21,008 nt of DNA, from NCBI GenBank assembly GCA_030641465.1, contig DAOWHK010000051.1, positions 1 to 21,008 of the forward strand, given 5' to 3'. This DNA is from Parachlamydiales bacterium (GTDB lineage: Bacteria > Chlamydiota > Chlamydiia > Chlamydiales > Simkaniaceae). A model generated the notes under the pieces. The model ran no database searches and had not been told where the DNA came from. It saw only the letters and a program-made list of their open reading frames with translations. This document shows positions 7,269-16,378 of this stretch, in pieces; position 1 is the stretch's first letter; every line of letters starts with the position of its first letter. Both the position numbers and the translations under genes were made by a program.

Positions 7269-7733
7269 CTACTTCTTTTCAGCCATTGCATTGAGTCTTT
7301 GATACACCCCAATTCCAATAATAAATAGAATACCTGTAATAAGCACAGCTACGGGATAGAGAATTTTTGTAATATCGGTTTTTGCCATTTCAATTGTGAG
7401 AACAAGTCCCTCTAAGGAAAGGGCTGTTGCGATGATCATCGCAAATTTTGTAAGCGTTCTTCTTAGCTCTTGCGGCGGCCTGTCTTCGTCAGGCCTTAAT
7501 ACTTCTTCCACCATCAAATATTTTGCTACATCAATGACAGCAATGGAAAAAACAATAAGTCCTACTTCATCAAGAAGTAAATACACTGTAAATGTTTTAG
7601 ATAGGATGTCTTGTGTAATTGTCCAAACTGTTGTGGCAATAATACAAAGAGATATAATGTATAAAATCGAACATCCTATTATATACCCCGTATTGGATAT
7701 ATTTGTAATAATTTTCGCTTTCTTTCTATTCAT
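7269..7733 (-). CDS. Four-helix membrane protein of unknown function
   Basis: A 154-residue protein I do not recognise with certainty. Hydrophobic stretches near residues 16-36, 49-70, 95-115 and 124-144 predict four transmembrane helices. Between helices 2 and 3 lies a conserved-looking polar loop, DVAKYLMVEEVLRPDEDRPP, rich in acidic residues, and both ends are basic, so they probably face the cytoplasm. The start is supported by an AAAGGTG Shine-Dalgarno upstream of the ATG at 7733. It stands alone, with the F-box/LRR pair downstream on the same strand after 114 bases and the Nudix gene diverging from its 5' side. Confidence 0.7.
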   Translation of the reverse strand: MNRKKAKIITNISNTGYIIGCSILYIISLCIIATTVWTITQDILSKTFTVYLLLDEVGLIVFSIAVIDVAKYLMVEEVLRPDEDRPPQELRRTLTKFAMIIATALSLEGLVLTIEMAKTDITKILYPVAVLITGILFIIGIGVYQRLNAMAEKK

Positions 7734-7797
7734 TATACACCTTTAATTTTGCTTTAATAATTTCAAATACATAATCAGTTGCAAATAATCAATACTT

Positions 7798-7811
7798 TTC
7801 TCTAAAGAGAA
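7798..7811. promoter_or_regulatory. Perfect palindrome, possible operator
   Basis: TTCTCTAAAGAGAA is a perfect 14-base two-fold symmetric sequence in the 123-base gap between two divergent genes, about 45 bases before the Nudix ATG. Its size and place would suit a dimeric regulator, but no regulator gene is near and a 14-base palindrome can arise by chance in AT-rich DNA. Confidence 0.25.
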
Positions 7812-7856
7812 GCTATGATACGATGAGATTTATATAACATTACCCAAAGAAGTTTA

Positions 7857-8426
7857 ATGGCAATAAGCAACGCAAAAAAACAGGAAAAGCGGGAGCGCGA
7901 AACGCATACAAATAGGGAAATTTTTTATAAAGGGAAAATTCTTACCTTTTATAGGGATTCCGTAGCCCAAGCTGATGGAACAATTCAAAATTATGAAATT
8001 GTTCATCACCCCGGCGCTGTAACGATGATTCCCATTGACCTTGATGGTAATATCCATTTTGTAAAGCAATGGAGGCGCGCTGCAGACAAAATTTTGATCG
8101 AACTTCCAGCTGGCACACTCGAAATGGGTGAGAGAATTGAAGATTGTGTCCAAAGAGAGCTTCAAGAAGAAATTGGATACAAATCCAACCAAATTATCCC
8201 GTTTGGAGGCTGTTATACAGCACCTGGTTTTTGCACAGAATATTTATATATGTATCTTGCACTTGATCTAGAACAAAGCGCTCTTATTGGAGACGACACC
8301 TCCGAAATCGACCAGCTCATCATCAGCCCTGAAAAAGCTGTTAAGCTGATTGAAAAAGGGGACATTGAGGATGCTAAAACAATCGCCGGTATTTTTCGCT
8401 ATTTAAATTGGAAATCTAAGAACTAA
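7857..8426 (+). CDS. Nudix hydrolase, ADP-ribose pyrophosphatase type
   Basis: A 189-residue Nudix enzyme. The full Nudix box GX5EX7REUXEEXGU is present as Gly86 to Gly107 (GTLEMGE, then RELQEEIG), binding the metal used to split a nucleoside diphosphate linked to another group. The upstream ELPAG and the downstream block APGFCTEYLYMYLA are typical of the ADP-ribose pyrophosphatase (NudF-like) branch, which turns ADP-ribose into AMP and ribose 5-phosphate. Substrate choice is inferred from those blocks. The first 20 residues are very charged and poorly conserved in style. A weak AAGAAG Shine-Dalgarno precedes the ATG. The AsmA-like gene follows after 13 bases. Confidence 0.88.
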   Translation: MAISNAKKQEKRERETHTNREIFYKGKILTFYRDSVAQADGTIQNYEIVHHPGAVTMIPIDLDGNIHFVKQWRRAADKILIELPAGTLEMGERIEDCVQRELQEEIGYKSNQIIPFGGCYTAPGFCTEYLYMYLALDLEQSALIGDDTSEIDQLIISPEKAVKLIEKGDIEDAKTIAGIFRYLNWKSKN

Positions 8427-8439
8427 AGAGGTTTTTTTA

Positions 8440-11400
8440 ATGGAATCTAAACCTAAGAAAATCCTTCTCTCTTGCATTGCGCTACTTCTTCTTTTGATCG
8501 CTTTTACTCCCATGATCCTCACTTCAAATTTTGGAAAAAAGCGCATCCTTTCCTATCTTGAGCACTCCTGGGATGGTAAGATTCAAGTGGAAACCTTTAA
8601 TCTTTCTACTTTTCATTCTCAATTTATTCAGAATTTTTCTTTTACATCAAATGATCATGCCATAAATTTCTCCGTTAAGGAAATAGTAATCGAAAGCTCT
8701 CTTCTTTCCTTTTTATTAAAAGGGGGAAATGTTGGAGAAATCCTAGTTGACTCCCCTAAATTAAATGTTTTCCCAAATATTTTTAGTAAACGCAGTCCTT
8801 CATCAGAAAAAAAAACCATTTTCCCTATTGCTGGCAACTTGAATCTTAAAGATGGGACAATATTTATTGATTCTTCAAATATCGCTAAAACTCGTTTTGA
8901 AAACATCAACATAACACTTGATCTGCAAACGAGTAGAAAACGTCTTGTTTTTGAACTTTCCTGTCAGGCATTTCAAAAGGGCACTGCGGGAAACTTCCAT
9001 ATTCAAGGCGACTTTACAAGGCAAAAGAGCTTTATAAACGATCTCAAGATGGATATTTCAAATTTCCCACTTGATAGTGTTGATGAGCTCATAGGAATCA
9101 TTAATCCTTCCGCAAAAGGAAAGCTCACAAGCGCTCTTGGAAGCACCTTAAATGTAAACTTACAATCGGTATCAAATGGCAATCAATTAGAATATTTTTT
9201 CTCAGCATCATCACCTCTTCTTACTATTTCAAAAATCCATCTTACGCAAAATCAAACCCTCATGCTCTCTGGCATTTCCACAATTTCTTACAAACTCACA
9301 GAAGAATTCATTCAAAAATTCCTCGGAGATCAAAAAATTCTTCTAAAAAGTCCAGTCTATCTAAGTGGAACGATCAATGAACTTTCGATTCCAATAAAGC
9401 ATGGTAGATTTCCAGACTTCAAACAAATCGTTGCAACTCTAAACTTTCCCTCAAACGATCTTTTTTTTACACGTATCCACGATCTCCTAGATGTCGATTT
9501 TAAAGAATTCACCTTTGATGTCACTGCAAATGGCCTAAAAAACATTGCAATTTCAGGTACATCGCTTGTCAATTTTGACGAAAACAGTCTGCTATTTCCT
9601 CTTACCTCTCAAAATATTAACCTCTCGTTTGATCTGATTGCAAATGCTCTTGATCCTTCTTTTCCAAAAATAGAACTTTCCCTTATTGGAGACTCTCTAA
9701 AAGCAACAATGCTAGCTGAACTTAACCCAGCAGGAGACGTTATTTTTCTAAAACCTCTTCTTATAGATCTAAAACCTGATCCCAAGCTTTTTAATACAAA
9801 GATGAATCAATATGACTATTTCCCTAAAATGGTTAGTAGCGATCCCATGCATTTGGAAGTGATGCCGGACCGATTAGGATATAAGCTAAAAGGAAACATT
9901 GATCGGATAAATTTCTCTTCGAAAAATGATCAGTATGGATTTCACCTTGCAAAGATTCTCTTAGATGGTAATTATCATCAAACAAGCAAAGCCTTAACGG
10001 TTGATTTCTCCGCAAATGCCATGGAAGAGGCGTTAGCAGTAGGTAACGTACAAGGATCTTTCGAATATCAAAATGAAGCGCTCCAAAAGTTTGATACGAA
10101 AATTTCAGATCTATCAACTTTAATCGTAGATTCTTTTTTCCATCTAAAACAAGAGCTTCCAAAAATTGTTGGAGAAACTATTAATCTTGACATTTCTTAT
10201 GGAGAAGACCTCTATATCGCAGCCACCTGTCCAAACCTAAAGATGCAAGCCAATTTTAATCTTGGAACTGATCTCACTCTAAAACAAAGCCGAAATCCTA
10301 TGAGTCTAGAGTGGAAAATGACAGATGCTGGTTACAGCGCAATGAATCGCCTTCGCAATAAACAAGGGATCACACATCTCCAACTTACAAAGCCTGCAAA
10401 AGTTTCCCTTGCTCTTTCTATGCTGCAGGTTCAAAAAAATGCAATCCAAAAATACGAATGGAATGACGCTCTTTTTGATGGGTCCCTGTCTCTAAGTGAT
10501 GTTTCTTTTAAGGAAAAGAATCAACCTAAGATAACAACACTTGAAAAGTTTGTATTTGATGCTAAAAAAACAAAAGAAAGCGCCCCTCTTACCTTTAAAA
10601 TAAACAGTTCGATATCTACAGATGGGTCATCAAGTGGCACAATAGATGCGGAAGGGAATGCTTTAAACTATACAGATACTAAAGGGGATTTTGCACTTAG
10701 TAATATTCAATCCAATTTCACAGGGGTTGCAAAAAATTTACCAACGCTCTTTATCGATGCAATGTTTCAACTAATGGGACTTGGAAAAACTCCCCCTTCT
10801 GCATTTTTAGGAAAATATCTAAACGCCTCGATAAAAGGAAACCTCCACCAAGGTAGTGGACGTCTAAATCTAGACATCGATGCCACAAGTTGCAAAACAA
10901 GTATCGATGCCGCCATTGCAAATGGCAATATGCTTCTTTTAAAACCTCTTGAAGCGACCCTCCAAATTACAGACTCATTAAGCCAGCTATTACTTAGCAA
11001 CATGGATCTAAGTATTAATGCTGCAAAAAACCCCATGCAACTTTACATCGATCCAAAAGGATTTTCCATCCCACTACAAAATTACGATATTCGGAATGCC
11101 AAGATTAATTTTGGCAGACTCGATTTTGGAAAGATTGTTGTAAAAAATACTGGAAATCCATCAGAAATTAGCAGCATTTTTAAATTAAATAATAACCGAA
11201 GTAGAATGATCGATCTTTGGTTTGCTCCCTGTGAATTCTCCCTAAGAGATGGAGTATTATCCCTTGATCGGACAGAAATGCTCTTTCAAAACGCCTATGA
11301 AATCGCTTTTTGGGGAAATATCGATTTATACAAGCAGTACGTCAATATGATCTTAGGGCTTACCGAGCAAAGTCTCAGTGCAACTCTTGGCATCAAAGAT

Positions 11401-11622
11401 ATGCCAAAGGGTTATGTTCTGCCAGTTCCCCTAAAGGGCCCTTATGGAAAAGTTACGCTTCACAAAAACCAAGCGATTGCTCAAATTGCACTTCTTCTTG
11501 CAGGAGAGGCGGGAAAAGGCCAAAGTAGCCCATTTGGTAATCTTCTAGGAGCACTTGGTCAAATTGCTCGGCAGCAATCGAATATCCCCAAAGCAAAGCA
11601 TCCCTTTCCATGGGAAAAGTAA
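8440..11622 (+). CDS. AsmA/TamB-like envelope protein
   Basis: A 1060-residue protein with one N-terminal transmembrane anchor (about residues 7-27) and a very long, beta-rich remainder with few cysteines, expected to stretch across the periplasm. The beginning (a helix, then VGEILVDSPKLNVFPN) and the end (LTEQSLSATLGIKDMP, then PVPLKGPYGKVTLHK) are in the style of AsmA-family proteins, now viewed as bridge-like lipid carriers between inner and outer membranes. The family assignment is from overall pattern rather than a diagnostic motif. The Shine-Dalgarno AGAGG lies 8 bases before the ATG. It is probably cotranscribed with the Nudix gene 13 bases upstream and ends one base from the convergent aldolase gene. 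Confidence 0.72.
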   Translation: MESKPKKILLSCIALLLLLIAFTPMILTSNFGKKRILSYLEHSWDGKIQVETFNLSTFHSQFIQNFSFTSNDHAINFSVKEIVIESSLLSFLLKGGNVGEILVDSPKLNVFPNIFSKRSPSSEKKTIFPIAGNLNLKDGTIFIDSSNIAKTRFENINITLDLQTSRKRLVFELSCQAFQKGTAGNFHIQGDFTRQKSFINDLKMDISNFPLDSVDELIGIINPSAKGKLTSALGSTLNVNLQSVSNGNQLEYFFSASSPLLTISKIHLTQNQTLMLSGISTISYKLTEEFIQKFLGDQKILLKSPVYLSGTINELSIPIKHGRFPDFKQIVATLNFPSNDLFFTRIHDLLDVDFKEFTFDVTANGLKNIAISGTSLVNFDENSLLFPLTSQNINLSFDLIANALDPSFPKIELSLIGDSLKATMLAELNPAGDVIFLKPLLIDLKPDPKLFNTKMNQYDYFPKMVSSDPMHLEVMPDRLGYKLKGNIDRINFSSKNDQYGFHLAKILLDGNYHQTSKALTVDFSANAMEEALAVGNVQGSFEYQNEALQKFDTKISDLSTLIVDSFFHLKQELPKIVGETINLDISYGEDLYIAATCPNLKMQANFNLGTDLTLKQSRNPMSLEWKMTDAGYSAMNRLRNKQGITHLQLTKPAKVSLALSMLQVQKNAIQKYEWNDALFDGSLSLSDVSFKEKNQPKITTLEKFVFDAKKTKESAPLTFKINSSISTDGSSSGTIDAEGNALNYTDTKGDFALSNIQSNFTGVAKNLPTLFIDAMFQLMGLGKTPPSAFLGKYLNASIKGNLHQGSGRLNLDIDATSCKTSIDAAIANGNMLLLKPLEATLQITDSLSQLLLSNMDLSINAAKNPMQLYIDPKGFSIPLQNYDIRNAKINFGRLDFGKIVVKNTGNPSEISSIFKLNNNRSRMIDLWFAPCEFSLRDGVLSLDRTEMLFQNAYEIAFWGNIDLYKQYVNMILGLTEQSLSATLGIKDMPKGYVLPVPLKGPYGKVTLHKNQAIAQIALLLAGEAGKGQSSPFGNLLGALGQIARQQSNIPKAKHPFPWEK

Positions 11623-11623
11623 A

Positions 11624-12679
11624 TTATGCGATTGTGACTTTATCGCATAGATAAACATCTTGAATTGCATGAAGAAGTTTTACTCCATCAAGCATCGGTT
11701 TTTGAAAGGCTTTTCTCCCAGAAATTAGCCCCATTCCACCAGCACGTTTGTTAATAACGGCTGTTGCGACGGCATCGGCTAAATCGTTGTCTCCAGAAGC
11801 TCCACCAGAATTTATCAGTCCAATGCGACCCATGTAGTTATTAATGACTTGATATCTTGTTAGATCAATTGGGTGCTCTGAAGAAAGCTCTGTATACATT
11901 TTTTCGGTTTGCTTACCAAATTTTAGGGCTTTAAATCCCCCATTATTCTCTGGAAGCTTTTGTTTGATAATATCCGCTTCAATTGTAACGCCTAGATGAT
12001 TTGCCTGACCTGTAAGATCTGCTGCTACGTGATAATCTTTATCTTTGGTTTTAAAATCACTATTTCGAAGGTAGCACCAAAGAACTGTTGCCATTCCCAG
12101 TTTATGAGCATGTTCAAAAGCTTTTGCAACTTGCACGATCTGATGATTACTCTCTTTTGATCCAAAATAAATCGTCGCGCCAACTGCTCTGCATCCCATA
12201 TCATAGGCTTGGTTGATCGATCCAAAAGGAATTTGATCGTACTTACTGGGATAGGTCAAAAGTTCATTATGGTTAAATTTCAGAATAAACGGGATTTTAT
12301 GAGCATATTTGCGAGCAATCGACCCAAGTGTGCCAAGAGTTGATGCGACTGCGTTGCACCCTCCTTCGATTGCGAGTTTGATGATGTTTTCTGGATCGAA
12401 ATATTCTGGATTTGGAGCAAATGAGGCTCCAGCTGTATGCTCAATTCCTTGGTCTACAGGAAGAATCGATAGATAACCGGTATCACTTAGCCTTCCATGT
12501 CCCAAAATGGCTTGCAAACTCTGCAAAGTACGAATAGAACGATCAGTTCCTGCAAAAGTGCGGTCTATCCAATCCGGACCCGGAAGATGCAAAAGATCTT
12601 TGGAGATTGTTTTAGAGGAGTGTCCAAGTAATGATTCTGCTTTACCTTCGAGTAACTTTTCGATTTCTTGAAATGACAT
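11624..12679 (-). CDS. fbaB: Class I fructose-bisphosphate aldolase (FbaB/DhnA type)
   Basis: A 351-residue aldolase of the archaeal-type class I group, close in sequence and length to E. coli FbaB. Shared blocks run through the whole chain: [60 protein letters not shown] and [10 protein letters not shown]. The Schiff-base lysine is probably Lys239 in the IIKQK block. It splits fructose 1,6-bisphosphate into glyceraldehyde 3-phosphate and dihydroxyacetone phosphate in glycolysis and works in reverse in gluconeogenesis. Chlamydiae are known to carry this type instead of a class II enzyme. The start ATG is followed at once by conserved residues. It stands downstream of the lipoprotein gene with an 83-base gap. 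Confidence 0.95.
   Translation of the reverse strand: MSFQEIEKLLEGKAESLLGHSSKTISKDLLHLPGPDWIDRTFAGTDRSIRTLQSLQAILGHGRLSDTGYLSILPVDQGIEHTAGASFAPNPEYFDPENIIKLAIEGGCNAVASTLGTLGSIARKYAHKIPFILKFNHNELLTYPSKYDQIPFGSINQAYDMGCRAVGATIYFGSKESNHQIVQVAKAFEHAHKLGMATVLWCYLRNSDFKTKDKDYHVAADLTGQANHLGVTIEADIIKQKLPENNGGFKALKFGKQTEKMYTELSSEHPIDLTRYQVINNYMGRIGLINSGGASGDNDLADAVATAVINKRAGGMGLISGRKAFQKPMLDGVKLLHAIQDVYLCDKVTIA
11625..11649. terminator. Possible hairpin between convergent genes
   Basis: TATGCGAT (11625-11632) and ATCGCATA (11642-11649) form a perfect 8-base stem with a 9-base loop, just past the stop of the AsmA-like gene and inside the last codons of the aldolase gene. There is no good run of T after it on either strand, so intrinsic termination would be weak. 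Confidence 0.3.
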
Positions 12680-12762
12680 AACAATAAGATCCCATTATTT
12701 ATTTTATCTCGCATATTAATGCTTTAACTATTTTCTTTGAAGCAAAATACGAAAAGGGAGTG

Positions 12763-13872
12763 TTATCCAAGAGGTATGCTAAGCAGTGGCCCCGTGGCTT
12801 TGGTTTCCCCAGATTGCAAATTATAGAGCTGCATGAGAAGAACAAATGTGCGTTTTGATTCCACGTCACAGTCTGTAATATAATACCAATGGTCTCGATA
12901 TTTTACGGAAGAAAATGCGCAACTTGGACGATCTTTAGAATACTTAATATCTAAAATTCCATCTAATATATCCCTCCAATCAAACATTGTACCATCTGGA
13001 TGTTTTGTAGAAAAAACGCATCCGTTCTCGATATCTTTTTTTGGTACATTCACTCCTAAACTCAAGAAATACATACAACCAATTAACGATCTTGTCATAA
13101 TTCCAATTTCTGCAGCTTCATCATAGCCAAGATTCATATTGAGAATATATCTTCCTTTATTTTTTCTCACTTCACTAAAGAGCTCTGCAAGTTTATCAGA
13201 CTCAGGTCTCCCACTTGGAAAACTAATCTGCATCGTATTAGGAATAGCATCTCCTGCGAGATTATACTCTTGACCATTTTGTTTTATTCCCACTCCAATT
13301 TGCAGCTGACCATCTGTTTGAAAAACGCGAAGCAAATCAATGACGTCTTGGAATTTTTTATATTTTGGAACGTATGATGGTGTAGGACTTGAAGCTTGTG
13401 TAGCATTGGGAATATTATCAAGCGATTGAATGATTACTTTAAAGACGCGATCAATATCCCACCCGGTAAAAATAAGTTGCTGCAAGGCTCTTAAATCAAT
13501 GGGGCGAAGCATCTGGATGGCAAATGCCTGACCATCAAGCGGGGTATATTGGAGGGTTGGTTGATTTTGCCAAGAAAGCTCCCCTCCGAGCTCTGCAGGA
13601 TTTAACCTAGTAAAGCCTGGTATCGGAAAGAGGGCAGCGCCTTTTGCTTGATACGTAAATTGCGTTGTAACACTCGATACATCTAAAAAATAGGGGATAT
13701 CTGTGTAACGAAGCCGCACAAGATTTAACAGCATCTCTTCTTTTGAAGTTTGCTGAACAGAAATGTTATAAGCATTTCGACCTCCTCCTCCATTTAATGC
13801 AACTTTACTTGAAACGTGGCATCCACTCAAAATAAGCGCAAAAATGCAAAAAATAAAAACTTGCTGAAGCAT
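12763..13872 (-). CDS. Lipoprotein of unknown function
   Basis: A 369-residue protein with a lipoprotein signal peptide: a hydrophobic run then LILSGC, which places the lipid-modified cysteine at residue 18. The mature part opens with GGGGRNAYN, TSKEEMLLNLVRLRYTDIPYFLDVSSVTTQ, a start that I associate with a family of uncharacterised lipoproteins found in other Gram-negative bacteria, including intracellular ones; I cannot name it. There are no catalytic motifs that I can identify. Residue 19 is His rather than Asp, so outer-membrane sorting by the usual rule is allowed. It has its own strong promoter and a GGGGG-type Shine-Dalgarno 5 bases before the ATG. It is 65 bases downstream of the ankyrin gene on the same strand. 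Confidence 0.8.
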   Translation of the reverse strand: MLQQVFIFCIFALILSGCHVSSKVALNGGGGRNAYNISVQQTSKEEMLLNLVRLRYTDIPYFLDVSSVTTQFTYQAKGAALFPIPGFTRLNPAELGGELSWQNQPTLQYTPLDGQAFAIQMLRPIDLRALQQLIFTGWDIDRVFKVIIQSLDNIPNATQASSPTPSYVPKYKKFQDVIDLLRVFQTDGQLQIGVGIKQNGQEYNLAGDAIPNTMQISFPSGRPESDKLAELFSEVRKNKGRYILNMNLGYDEAAEIGIMTRSLIGCMYFLSLGVNVPKKDIENGCVFSTKHPDGTMFDWRDILDGILDIKYSKDRPSCAFSSVKYRDHWYYITDCDVESKRTFVLLMQLYNLQSGETKATGPLLSIPLG

Positions 13873-13895
13873 TGATTCCCCCTAATAAGTTTTTG

Positions 13896-13925
13896 ATTAC
13901 AAGGGAACAAATCATTTGGTGTCAA
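13896..13925 (-). promoter_or_regulatory. Sigma-70-type promoter of the lipoprotein gene
   Basis: On the minus strand TTGACA (13920-13925, perfect -35) and TGTAAT (13896-13901, five of six for the -10) are 18 bases apart. The start point would be about 13889, some 17 bases before the ATG at 13872. It sits directly after the ankyrin gene, so the lipoprotein gene need not depend on read-through. Confidence 0.72.
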
Positions 13926-13937
13926 GCCTTTTTCAGA

Positions 13938-15401
13938 CTATCGAGTCGGAAAGCCCGTAAGAACCCCATATTGGAGAGCAACTCTTCCAATTTTTAGTGG
14001 TTGCACTGCTTTTGGATTTCTCCAAATTACAATTTCTTTTGTATGAAGAAAGGGATTCTTGATCGCTTCTAATTTTCTGAAAAAACAATTCTTTACAAAC
14101 GGGTGTAATCGATCTAGCACCTGTTTGAATTTTTCCCAAACGACATACACAAGAAAATTTAGAAATTCGTTAAAACGCTCATTTGCTTGCTTTAGTATGT
14201 ATTCTTTAGAGACAAACTGCGCAAGATACGCAAATCTTGCACCCGCAGCTTTGGATGTAAAACTACAGTTTCCAACTTTCTGATTATCCGAGGGAAATTT
14301 TTCCATCATCTGGCAAAATTCATCTTTTTCTCCAGATAATAGCTTCGGTAAATTTCTATAAATAAAGGGAAGTCCAACGGAAATATCTCGATCCTTCTTA
14401 CCTCTAATTTCCTCAAGAATTTTTTGGGTGCATTTTTTCGGATCAATTTTATAAATTTCTAGTCTTTCTTGCCAGCGCCTTTGACCTGTATTACAAATAG
14501 CCATATACCCATTATAAAAAACTAGCTGCAGTGCGTGACCAGTCCAGCCACCTCTTACAAAGACAAGCTCATTTCGCTGAATTTTTTCCAGGTCTTCTGG
14601 TAAATGACAATTATCCGCATTTATTGCGTCTGCAATTTTTGCCATTTTTTTTCCTTCCTCAATCGAGATTGGAATATCGCGATGAATTCCTCCAAGACTC
14701 TCGATTGCTAAAAGTAGTGGATTGTACATGATTATGCCCGGCGATCCATGTATGCTAACTTTCTTATTACTATCTAATACAACAGGGTTTGACATATGTA
14801 ACACATGTCCTAATTGTTTTAGCGCAAATTGGGCATGATCTTCAGGAGTAAAAAGTTCTAAAAATTCTTTATGACCCTCCGCATAGGCTTGGTAAACAGC
14901 AGAATAGTTTTTAAGCTTTTCTATTTGCTTTAATCCATCTATGTCTTTAAAAAGTTTTGCTATTTCAAATGAGCCTGTTTTGCATGCAAGTTTAAAAGCT
15001 TCGTCTAATTGGACTATCCCTATTTCTTCTCTTAGTAATATATTTAGAATTTCAAGATTTTCCTTCCGCGCAGCATGCACTAAATAATTATCAGGGGTAT
15101 CAGTGATAAAATCTGGTATTTTTTGATCTTCACGAAAAACGCAAATACGTCTTGGATCTTTGAGGAAATTAGGGCTTGCACCTTTTTCCAAAAGAAATTG
15201 AACCATTTCCTTATCTCGTGCTTCAATTGCATAATGCATAGGAGTAAACCCCGCAGCATCTTGTCTATCGATACTCTCGCTATCAACAAGAAATATCGCC
15301 ATAGGATCTTTCTTTTTTATTGCCTCATGTAGTCTCAAGTCAAGCCTACTAGGTGCTTCGCATAAAAATGGTGCAAGTGCAAGTCTCAAATCTGGAATCA
15401 T
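13938..15401 (-). CDS. Ankyrin-repeat protein with papain-like (permuted) C-terminal domain, candidate effector
   Basis: A 487-residue protein counted from the ATG at 15401, which has an AGGGTG Shine-Dalgarno; an in-frame GTG at 15407 is less well placed. Residues about 20-155 hold ankyrin repeats, the clearest being DAAGFTPMHYAIEARDKEMVQFLLEKGASPN. The C-terminal half has GGWTGHALQLVF (His289) and CNTGQR (Asn304), then NQKVGNCSFTS (Gln374, Cys379). Q-x4-C-S-F resembles the oxyanion Gln and nucleophile Cys of papain-fold enzymes, but here His and Asn come first, as in circularly permuted versions. There is no signal peptide. Ankyrin proteins of this kind are commonly secreted effectors; secretion and protease or deubiquitinase activity are inference. 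Confidence 0.75.
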   Translation of the reverse strand: MIPDLRLALAPFLCEAPSRLDLRLHEAIKKKDPMAIFLVDSESIDRQDAAGFTPMHYAIEARDKEMVQFLLEKGASPNFLKDPRRICVFREDQKIPDFITDTPDNYLVHAARKENLEILNILLREEIGIVQLDEAFKLACKTGSFEIAKLFKDIDGLKQIEKLKNYSAVYQAYAEGHKEFLELFTPEDHAQFALKQLGHVLHMSNPVVLDSNKKVSIHGSPGIIMYNPLLLAIESLGGIHRDIPISIEEGKKMAKIADAINADNCHLPEDLEKIQRNELVFVRGGWTGHALQLVFYNGYMAICNTGQRRWQERLEIYKIDPKKCTQKILEEIRGKKDRDISVGLPFIYRNLPKLLSGEKDEFCQMMEKFPSDNQKVGNCSFTSKAAGARFAYLAQFVSKEYILKQANERFNEFLNFLVYVVWEKFKQVLDRLHPFVKNCFFRKLEAIKNPFLHTKEIVIWRNPKAVQPLKIGRVALQYGVLTGFPTR

Positions 15402-15616
15402 AATCACCCTATATTAAATTATTATAATTAATATTATACATAATAATAACTTTATTATATATATAATTAACTGGTTTTAATTATTAAAAGAAGTGTTGAG
15501 CCTGTATGCAACTAACTATTAATGAACTAATGTTGAACTAGATGTTTTAAAACCCTTCCGTTATACTGAGGGACTAAAAAGTTAGAGGTGATATCATCAA
15601 AGTAGAAAATACTCAT

Positions 15617-16378
15617 GTGACTAAATCTGAGGATCTTCCATCACTTATCGATCAAGCGGGTGAGGGTCTTCTTTATGCCTTTTACTCAACGCTCATCTTA
15701 GCCCTTGAGCCTTGTAGACTTGCGGCGGATGGCACTCTTTGGTGTGTAACAGACCCATCAGAGACAGCAGAAATTCAAGAGCTTCTGCAGCAATTTGCGA
15801 ATTCAGAAAACACACAATCTCTATTAGAAACCCTCCTCTCAATAGAAAATCCCCAAATGCTCAAAGAAAAATCGTTAGAGTCAGATATTGTGCTTTTGAT
15901 CGACATTTTCTCTATGGACCCTCAAAACCCCCTACTTCAAGAAATTTTAAAAGGGGCAAATGTTAAACTCCTAGATAGCGGATTTTTTTATGAAAAATGG
16001 GCAGAACTTCAAGGTAGCTATAAAAGGCTCTCCTCCCACAACTATATTGAGGATATGTGCCAAGGAAAACCTGGGATGATTATCAATGAATTTCTTTTCT
16101 GGAAGGATTTAGATGGAAACACTCGTTTTCAATTAGAGAAAACACCGACAACTGGCCCTCTTTTTGGTGTGCCCCATCAAATCCTGCATTTGATGGATTA
16201 CCTTGTTTATAAAAGAGATGATTTGCAACAGAGTCAATTTGGATGCTCAAAATACACGGAGAAAAATTGTCTGCAAGTCTCTTTTGATAAAATTGCATAT
16301 CAAAAGCAAAAAAAAGTGGTTACAAATACTTTGCAAAACCAATTAAAAACAAGCCACAAATATAGAAAAAAAATGTAA
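15617..16378 (+). CDS. Hypothetical protein, uncertain start
   Basis: I do not recognise this protein of about 253 residues. It is soluble, acidic in its first half, with no signal peptide or membrane helix. The C-terminus is strongly basic (KTSHKYRKKM). The first usable start codon is GTG at 15617, but it lacks a good Shine-Dalgarno. A strong AGAGGTG lies at 15584-15590, and the frame is open from TAA at 15575 through ATC codons at 15593 and 15596, so a rare ATC start is possible. The last 59 bases overlap the convergent transporter gene, and the basic tail is simply the antisense of that gene's final hydrophobic helix. It could be a lineage-specific effector; nothing in the sequence proves it. 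Confidence 0.65.
   Translation: MTKSEDLPSLIDQAGEGLLYAFYSTLILALEPCRLAADGTLWCVTDPSETAEIQELLQQFANSENTQSLLETLLSIENPQMLKEKSLESDIVLLIDIFSMDPQNPLLQEILKGANVKLLDSGFFYEKWAELQGSYKRLSSHNYIEDMCQGKPGMIINEFLFWKDLDGNTRFQLEKTPTTGPLFGVPHQILHLMDYLVYKRDDLQQSQFGCSKYTEKNCLQVSFDKIAYQKQKKVVTNTLQNQLKTSHKYRKKM

Noticed and set aside
13933..14139. Short minus-strand frame at the 3' end of the ankyrin gene
   Set aside because: It lies wholly within the ankyrin gene in another frame, with low-complexity composition and no ribosome site; not a frameshifted continuation, because the main frame is intact to its stop.
15408..15616. The 209-base AT-rich gap considered as a non-coding RNA or origin
   Set aside because: It has runs of AT with several chance -10 matches, but no ordered repeats, no DnaA-box cluster and no stable stem that I could pick out; it is better seen as a divergent promoter region.
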